A DNA stretch of 64,000 nucleotides from Agelas oroides (lineage: Eukaryota; Porifera; Demospongiae; Agelasida; Agelasidae). The notes under the pieces were generated by a model that saw only the letters and a program-made list of their open reading frames with translations, was not told the DNA's origin and did no database searches. Positions 50,176 through 64,000 of the stretch are shown in pieces. How positions within the stretch are numbered: the first letter of the stretch is position 1; the number at the start of each line of letters is the position of its first letter. Where the stretch lies: the NCBI GenBank assembly GCA_949130485.1, contig OX422183.1:32605152-32669151 (forward strand). The letters are read 5' to 3'. The position numbers and the translations under genes are program-made.

Positions 50176-52240
50176 ATGAATGTCCTCACAGAGAATCTGG
50201 TTCTGAAGCGTTCTCATGCGGAGAGTCTGGAGGCTGTGAGGAGCCTCAACTGCTGGGGTTGCGACCTACACGACGTGAGGACGACAGATAGTCAACCAAT
50301 GCTTATCTCCACACAAGAAATCCTGTGTCTGAGTTACCCAGTCCTCCACCACAGCTATCGTCGCTTGCAGTACGAATATCCGCGTTATTCGATAGCTGTG
50401 GTGGAGCTGTGATGGAGGACTGGGAACGAGGCTAAGTCTGAGTTGTGTGAAGTTAATAATATGCCAGGACAACCTGATAAGCAAAGAAAATAAGTCTTTG
50501 GACCAGGCATGTAGAGTCGGGTACATGGTGCGTCTTCATGTAGCCCACAGATAAATACCTCCCCATACCACTATGGACTGGTAGGTCTTCAAAACTGGTT
50601 ACATTTAATAGCTATATATGTGCAAATAGAAAATGAATAAGCAAAGATAAAACATACTACCAAGGAGGCATTGCTACCATTCACCAATGCGATGTGCTTG
50701 CTCCTGTGCAGGTTGGTATTCTGCACAAGCTACCAAATTTGGAGGTGCTCAACTTGAGGCAAGTTCTGCTAAACCTCATGTTTGTTGTCTGAGTCCCTGT
50801 TTCCGCTGGCCCCACAAAAAGGGGTGTAGGGCCAGCGAGAAGGTTTCAGTTCAGCCCTGATGTGTTTATCTTGCACTGCATACAGCTGCAACAACCTGGC
50901 TACCTTGAACGCCCTTCAACCATGTGAGTCTGCTATCACTACCTTCAGTGTACCACACACTTTGTATGCTACGTGGTGACCTCAGTATGAAGCTAGATTG
51001 TGTATCCTCTCTCTCCCTTTTCTCTTCTCCCCTTTCCCCTTCCTCGCAATCACTCTTCACCACCCTTCCCAGGTCAGAACCTGAGGGAGCTCTACCTACG
51101 CTGCAACCAGCTGAGTGACTTCACTGCATTACAGCCACTAGCAGAACTGAGTTCCCTGAAAGTGAGAGGCATTCACTTCTTTAGTTCACGACCACCGTTC
51201 AGAAGACCCATCCCGGCTATATTTCAATGTCCTTTTCTCGCCAATGTTTCATAGGACTTGTATGACCAGTAAAGTAATAACCTTTCATCGTGGCCTTACC
51301 CTCCCTCCCTCTCCCCTTTTTCTGCTATCTCGCCCTCTCCCTTCCTCCCATCCCTCTCTCCCTCCTTCCCTCCCTCCTCTCCTTCCCCAGGTGCTGTGGT
51401 TGAGAGGGAACCCTCTGAGCAGTGCACTAGAGTACAGGACTCAAGTGGCAGAGCTGCTACCTCATCTCACACAACTGGATAATGCCTGTGAGTACTCCAC
51501 ACACTACAGTACATAGAGCCTCATTCCCCAGCTCCGCTGTGGTGTTACTGGTGCTCCCACTCTTGTCCTTCTTCCAGTGGTAACAGAGGAGGAGAGGGCA
51601 GGTAAGGAGGAGACAGGTGACCCGAGGGAGGTGGAGGGCAGAGGAGGGAGCAGAGGGGGGAGCAGGGTGAGTCAACAATGAATGCCTTGTGGATGTATGA
51701 AGTCTACTAGTACATCTGCTGTAGCCTCGTTCCCAGGCCACTCCCAGATTTTATCTCGCAGCTGTGGAGAAAACCCGATCTCCCAGGACACTCGGTCTTT
51801 AGTTTTTGGTCTTCTGCCCACACCATCTCATACTCCTGGTCTTCTGCCCACACCATCTCATACTCCTGGCCTTCTGCCCACACCATCTCATACTCCTGGC
51901 CTTCTGCCCACACCATCTCATACTCCTGGCCTTCTGCCCACACCATCTCATACTCTTCTGTCATGATTGAATTTATATGCACATGTATACCATCTCATAC
52001 CCCGTATCGCCATACTCCTCACCTGCATCCCCACACTCCTCCCATACACCCTCACACTCCTTCCATACACCCCCACACTCCTCCTCTACACCTCCACACT
52101 CCTTCCCTACACCCTCACACTCCTCCTCTACACTCTCACAGAGCAACATCTGTCAAGCCGTGTTGTGTTTGTTGCCAGAGCTGGACGAGGACAGTCTGAG
52201 AGAAGTGCAGGAGAGAACCAGAGAACTGCTCAGAGACTAG
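50176..52240 (+). CDS. CFAP410: CFAP410 (C21orf2), leucine-rich-repeat ciliary protein
   Basis: Exons 50176..50274, 50712..50758, 50886..50923, 51073..51161, 51391..51487, 51578..51666, 52142..52240; 185 aa, phases consistent. The start has the family opening (MNVLTENLVLKRSHAESLEAV) followed by the diagnostic LNCWGCDLHD. LRRs follow: LPNLEVLNLSCNNL, LRELYLRCNQL, LSSLKVLWLRGNPL. An LRR-cap-like YRTQVAELLPHLTQLDN leads to VTEEE and a short Gly/Arg linker. The C-terminal helix (ICQAVLCLLPELDEDSLREV) matches the oligomerising end of human CFAP410. Known role: partner of NEK1 at basal bodies, needed for cilium formation. Intron 2 uses a GC donor (GCAAGT at 50759). Shorter than human mainly in the linker. 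Confidence 0.93.
50336..50434. mobile_element. Fold-back element in CFAP410 intron 1
   Basis: Arms CAGTCCTCCACCACAGCTAT and mirror, ending CTGGGAACGAGGCTA. It shares its arm with the copy at 35957 but has a different loop (GAATATCCGCGTTATTC). Confidence 0.8.
51816..51958. repeat. 30-bp tandem repeat, about 5 copies (CFAP410 intron 6)
   Basis: Unit CTTCTGCCCACACCATCTCA + TACTCCTGGC. Directly downstream of a truncated TAGCCTCGTTCCCAG element (from 51722). Followed by CACACTCCTCC-type repeats to the acceptor at 52141. Confidence 0.93.
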
Positions 52241-52940
52241 CCTGCAAAACTCTATAATAGTATACTTTATGTCAGCTAGTAGTACCTTTTTAAGCATATT
52301 ATCACACATGCTTAAGTCCCAGTCGTAAAGGAACATAACACAATCCACTGCCACTGAACTGCATTGAGAGTGATACCAGCTAACTACAAAGAACTTCCCT
52401 GCATATACCTATCTAGTCTGGCCCCCGGACCCCTTCTGGAAAAATCAAGAACCTTTCTCCGAAAGGGGGTCTGGGCATGAGACTAACAGCGAATTACTTC
52501 TCTGCACGTTATACGTGTGAGACACAGGCAAGTACTTCTCTGCACGTTATACTTGTGAGACACAGGCAAGTACTTCTCTGCACGTTATACTTGTGAGACA
52601 CAGGCAAGTACTAAGTGGGAAGTCCTGTACTACAGTATGAACAACACAAGTGATAGTTGTGATGGTGAGGCTAACAAGAAGTGGCATGCAAGGATATATT
52701 GCACCCTACATGTGTTTTTTGTAATGATACTACAAGCAGTGTTTTTTGTGCTGAGCTCCTAGTAATGGTAGATAATGATTGCATGCCTGTCCGTAAAGAC
52801 TAATCTTACACCAGTGCATGCATGACGGCATGCACTACTGCAGTGATTGTTAGCATGCACTAGTTTAGGTTGAAGTTCATTGATAGCGTTAACGAGAAAT
52901 GTTTTAATAATGTTCACAGAAGAAGTTCACATCAAATCAT
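52241..52940. other. Convergent 3' intergenic region (CFAP410 / homeobox gene)
   Basis: Tail-to-tail spacer. It holds a TAGTCTGG...GGGCATGAGACTA fold-back element (52414-52485) and three copies of a 38-bp repeat (TACTTCTCTGCACGTTATAC..., 52496-52610). No gene seen. Confidence 0.55.
52414..52485. mobile_element. Fold-back element, TAGTCTGG variant
   Basis: Starts TAGTCTGGCCCCCGGACCCC, ends GGGGGTCTGGGCATGAGACTA; arms include CTTCTGGAAAAATC. Same terminal logic as the TAGCCTCGTTCCCAG family. Confidence 0.7.
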
Positions 52941-53854
52941 CTACTTCTTAACGTACATTGATTGGCAGAGCGGAGGAAAGGGAGGATAGAGGGTGGGGAA
53001 GGTAGAGGGGGTGGTGTGGGGAAGGTACATGGGAGGATAAAATGTGTGAAAGTCGCTAGAGGAGGAAGAAGGCAGGGTGGAGTCTTTTGATTGTGACAGT
53101 GGAGGGAGGGGTGGGCGGAGAGTGTGAAAAGCTGGGAGGAAGGAGGAGGTGGGGGGAAACAGATTGGGTGGGCGAAGGGTGTGGAATGCTGGGAGGAAGG
53201 AGGAGGTGGGTGGCAGTGGAGTGGAGTCCTTTAAGACCCTATTGCGTCTTTGGCGGTGCCTACTGCTGACACACCCGGTGCGCTCCTGCTTTCGGAATCG
53301 GGCTCTGCGATTCTGGAACCAAACCTGTGTAAAGGCAGAGACCATTAATACTTCACATGTCCATAATATAGTGGCATATATAATTACGTATGAGGCCAAA
53401 GTAAGATCTTATATGCAGGTCAAATGTGTGTGTATGAGTATGTATGTGCAAGGTGTGTGTGAGTATACAGCTCTTAATACCTGGATCCTGTCTTCCCTGA
53501 TGCCTAGCCTGCTGGCCATCTCCTCACGTAGGAACACATCTGGGTACTGGGTCTGTGCAAACACAAGCTCGAGCTGGTCCAGCTGATAGTTACTGTAGGC
53601 CGTTCTAGTTCTCTTGGGCTTCTTGGGCTCCTCAACGCTACCACCACTGCCACGACTGGAGTAGCAGCTGAATTCTCCATCACTGTCCTCCCCGCTATCT
53701 TCTTCTTCGTCCTCCTCTTCTTTCTCATTAAAAACACGCTTGGGGGGAAGGCCGGGTGAGGTTGGCTCAGTCTTCAGTTTGCTGGTGACTGCATCATCAG
53801 AGGTGTGGTTAACAGTTGTTGTGTTGACTGCTGGGGAGGAGGCGGATGGTAGGC
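52941..53854 (-). CDS. PRD-class (paired-like, Q50) homeodomain protein, 3' exons
   Basis: Exons complement(52941..53324, 53481..53854); the first exon(s) are not found, since no ATG lies in the open frame and a GCTGCAG acceptor (phase 1) opens this exon. Order: Ser/Thr-rich region, acidic stretch (EKEEEDEEEDSGEDSDGE), homeodomain (KRTRTAYSNYQLDQLE ... RIQ-VWFQNRRARFRK), then a Pro/Ser-rich tail. Position 50 is Gln (WFQN), as in paired-like rather than Pax or Gsc/Otx (K50) proteins; no paired domain is visible. The intron between homeodomain residues 46 and 47 is the classic PRD-class position. Nuclear DNA-binding regulator by family; the precise subfamily is not assignable. The tail holds a 57-bp in-frame tandem duplication (PPTSSFLPAFHTLRPP twice). 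Confidence 0.88.
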
Positions 53855-54839
53855 CTGCAGCAATGGCATGCACTGATAGATCAATTTTTGCAGCTGGTTG
53901 TAGCTAGGTGATTTTTGTTTTAGCTAATTTAACACTTTAACACTAAACCGTCAGAAGCATTTTTGGATTTACTGAGCTTTTCGATTCCTTTTGAAGGGAA
54001 GCACCAGTCCTGGCGTTGCAGCCTAAAGACACAAAAGCCTTGAGAAGGCATAATATGAGACTTCAGTTCAAAGCCTGCAGTGATAGGCTTCCGTCAAAGG
54101 GAGTCGAAAAAGCTCAGTGGCGGAATATTAAAGCAATAAGTAGTGCGATGGATACTTTCTACAAGTGTTAGGTAGCTTACAGTGCACATTAACATTATTA
54201 CAACTTATTACACTTGCAGATTGAAAGTAATTGCGACAATTGCGACAGGCAAAAGCATACCCTCGGGGCTTTGTTTCTTGTCGCCTACGACTTCATTGGA
54301 ACTGTCGCAATTCTTTTGAGCCATTGTAGGAACGATCTTCAGTCAATCCGTGGAACGGCGGGTCTTCTTCGCAAGTCTTCTCAAGCAAAGGACTTGAAAG
54401 GGCGATGTATAATCTTGCAAGTGCAGTGCGGATTCCGAGGCGCTTTCCTGACGTTAGCAGGGGACAAAGAGCTTCAAATGAAACCGCGCATAAGTGTTGA
54501 AGGAATTTTGTAGGCGCTAAATTCTTCGCAAAACGGGACAAATCTGGTGTAAAATAGTTTTGACAGCTATTGATGCCACCTCTCTTGGAGAAACAGACGT
54601 GTAGATATGAAGAATGCGGCGACTACGTTTTGTACCCAGCCCCACCCCCTCCTTAAATTCCAGGCTCAGTCTCCCATAGGCCATATGCATCTTGCCCCCT
54701 AATATATGTGACCCGCTGAGGAAAACCCGGCACTTCACGCCCCCTAAGTTAATAATCATATGACAGTCCAAAGCTCCATTAACAACAGTGAAATAAATGC
54801 CAAATAGTGTTGCAACATGCTTCATGTAAACAAGTGTAA

Positions 54840-55095
54840 TAGCTCACTGATTGGCTGAACAACAGTGCAAAAAGTTCTCTGATTGGTTGAAAAACAGACC
54901 ATCAACAGTGAAAAAGTGTAATAGCTGATCTCTGATTGGTTGAAAAACAGACCATCAACAGTGAAAAAGTGTAATAGCTGATCTCTGATTGGTTGAAAGA
55001 CAGACTGTCAACAGTGAAAAAGTGTAATAGCTGATCTCTGATTGGTTGAAAGACAGACTGTCAACAGTGAAAAAGTGTAATAGCTCACTGATTGG
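54840..55095. repeat. About 55-bp tandem repeat with ATTGG box
   Basis: Units carry CTGATTGGTTGAAARACAGA, a CATCAACAGTGAAAAAGTGT segment and AATAGCTGATCT; the central three are nearly identical. Confidence 0.9.
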
Positions 55096-55240
55096 TCAGT
55101 AACTTGTAAGTAACAACAATTTACTGTAAACTATACAGTGTACTGTAAACTTGTATACAATAAACTTGGCTATCTCATACATACTCATACTTATTGTATA
55201 GTGTACTGTCAACTTGGCAAGGTTTATGATTAGCAATCAA

Positions 55241-55370
55241 TAGCATGGTTTCTCATACAATTTGGGATTAATAGCACTCATGATTGGCATAATTGCACTC
55301 GGCTCACCTCATGCAATTAATAACCATTTACTCATGCTATTAATCCCAAATTGCACTCGAAACCGTGCTA
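55241..55370. mobile_element. Fold-back element, 36-bp arms
   Basis: Arms TAGCATGGTTTCTCATACAA... (55241-55276) and mirror ...CGAAACCGTGCTA (55335-55370) share CAATTTGGGATTAATAGCA exactly. Spacer 58 bp. Not the TAGCCTCG family. Confidence 0.8.
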
Positions 55371-55521
55371 TTAATTATAGTTCTGACAGTTTATTCTGAG
55401 CTAGTCTGAGTCAGAAGGGTCTGCAGCCAAGTTTGTGTAACGTAACAAATGGCGTTCAAAATTTCTTGCACAATTTTGCACTAGTATACAACATGTACAC
55501 ATGGGGCACTGTTTCACTCAG

Positions 55522-63437
<7,916 letters not shown>

Positions 63438-63632
63438 CTGTGATGGGAGGGAGCAGGGAATGTCATACGAAGAAAGTAAATAAAACTTATTCACAGTCAA
63501 ACAATTGAGGGGTAAACACAAGTTGCTATGGCAACAACATTTTATTGTAGGTAGATTAATAGTTTGTAGGTGTACTCTGAAAAGAAGGTACTGTCCTCAG
63601 AAATGTAGCACATCTCAGAAAACATTTTCAGG
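63438..63632. other. Region upstream of CFAP91 seen exons; no exon found
   Basis: No ATG in the proper frame precedes the acceptor at 63438, so the N-terminal coding exon lies elsewhere, probably beyond the array or the window. Only the X-box-like motif stands out. Confidence 0.5.
63522..63535. promoter_or_regulatory. RFX X-box-like palindrome 5' of the first seen CFAP91 exon
   Basis: GTTGCTATGGCAAC, a near-perfect inverted repeat matching the RFX consensus. It is 84 bp upstream of exon 63361-63437. Since that exon starts at a splice acceptor, the motif may be intronic or lie near an unseen promoter. Confidence 0.45.
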
Positions 63633-64000
63633 GCAGTGGTCAATATATTGGTGCACACCGTGCAGCTCAGTGTGCAGTGGTCAATGTGTTGGTGCGCACC
63701 GTGCAGCTCAGTGTGCAGTGGTCAATATGTTGGTGCACACCGTGCAGCTCAGTGTGCAGTGGTCAATATGTTGGTGCGCACCGTGCAGCTCAGTGTGCAG
63801 TGGTCAATATGTTGGTGCGCACCGTGCAGCTCAGTGTGCAGTGGTCAATATGTTGGTGCGCACCGTGCAGCTCAGTGTGCAGTGGTCAATGTGTCGGTGC
63901 GCACCGTGCAGCTCAGTGTGCAGTGGTCAATGTGTCGGTGCGCACCGTGCAGTTCAGTGTGCAGTGGTCAATGTGTCGGTGCGCACCGTGCAGCTCAGTG
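63633..64000. repeat. 41-bp tandem array running off the window edge
   Basis: Unit GCAGTGGTCAATATGTTGGT + GCGCACCGTGCAGCTCAGTG + T; at least eight copies, with RTGT and TTGG/TCGG variants. It contains the palindrome GTGCGCAC. Confidence 0.97.

Larger units (their letters stand above)
53855..55521. other. 5' region of the homeobox gene and 3' flank of CFAP91
   Basis: No convincing exon. It contains a 53-56-bp tandem repeat with CTGATTGGTTGAAA (about 54840-55095, five copies, each with a CCAAT box in inverse) and a fold-back element (55241-55370). The missing first exon of the homeobox gene may lie here. An ATG-started minus frame at 54517-54825 has no recognisable motif. Confidence 0.45.

Noticed and set aside
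54517-54825. 102-codon minus frame with ATG
   Set aside because: No recognisable motif, no splice continuity with the homeobox exons.

Overview
This is nuclear DNA of an early-branching animal, most likely a sponge. The genes are intron-rich with GT-AG splicing (one GC-AG intron). They encode animal-type proteins: a USP25/28 deubiquitinase, ANKS3, TM2D1, a PRD-class homeodomain protein and three cilium-associated proteins. One gene encodes a secreted protein with a motif set I associate with sponges and cnidarians. I see no rRNA, tRNA, CRISPR array or bacterial operon. Species cannot be fixed from the sequence.

Layout. 1-3.07 kb: a broken, 5'-truncated APE-type LINE (minus). 3.1-4.04 kb: a GGGGCCCC-rich inverted-repeat element. 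4.46-5.51 kb: a two-exon secreted cysteine-containing protein (minus). 5.5-10.3 kb: intergenic, with tandem, CA and degenerate repeats. 10.36-21.48 kb: a ten-exon gene (minus) for a signal peptide, a kelch propeller and a cytochrome b561 membrane domain, the most unusual protein here. 22.23-39.01 kb: a 22-exon USP25/28 gene (plus), with a complete Ty1/copia element (minus) in intron 3. 39.80-47.95 kb: ANKS3 (minus, 12 exons). 48.47-49.74 kb: TM2D1 (plus, 4 exons), head-to-head with ANKS3. 50.18-52.24 kb: CFAP410/C21orf2 (plus, 7 exons). 52.94-53.85 kb: the last two exons of a paired-like homeobox gene (minus). 55.52-63.44 kb: CFAP91 (minus, 16 exons seen, 5' end not seen).

Exons were placed by eye from protein similarity plus splice sites. 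In every multi-exon model all intron phases agree and total lengths are multiples of three, which is strong internal support.

Two themes recur. First, introns are packed with simple and tandem repeats (CA/GT, CT-rich tracts, 10-, 20-, 41-, 42-, 44- and 61-bp arrays), and several splice acceptors are simply the CAG end of a CA run. Second, many short fold-back elements share the ends TAGCCTCGTTCCCAG / CTGGGAACGAGGCTA but have unrelated hairpin interiors. ANKS3, CFAP410 and CFAP91 belong to cilium biology, and an RFX X-box-like motif lies 27 bp upstream of the CFAP410 start codon.
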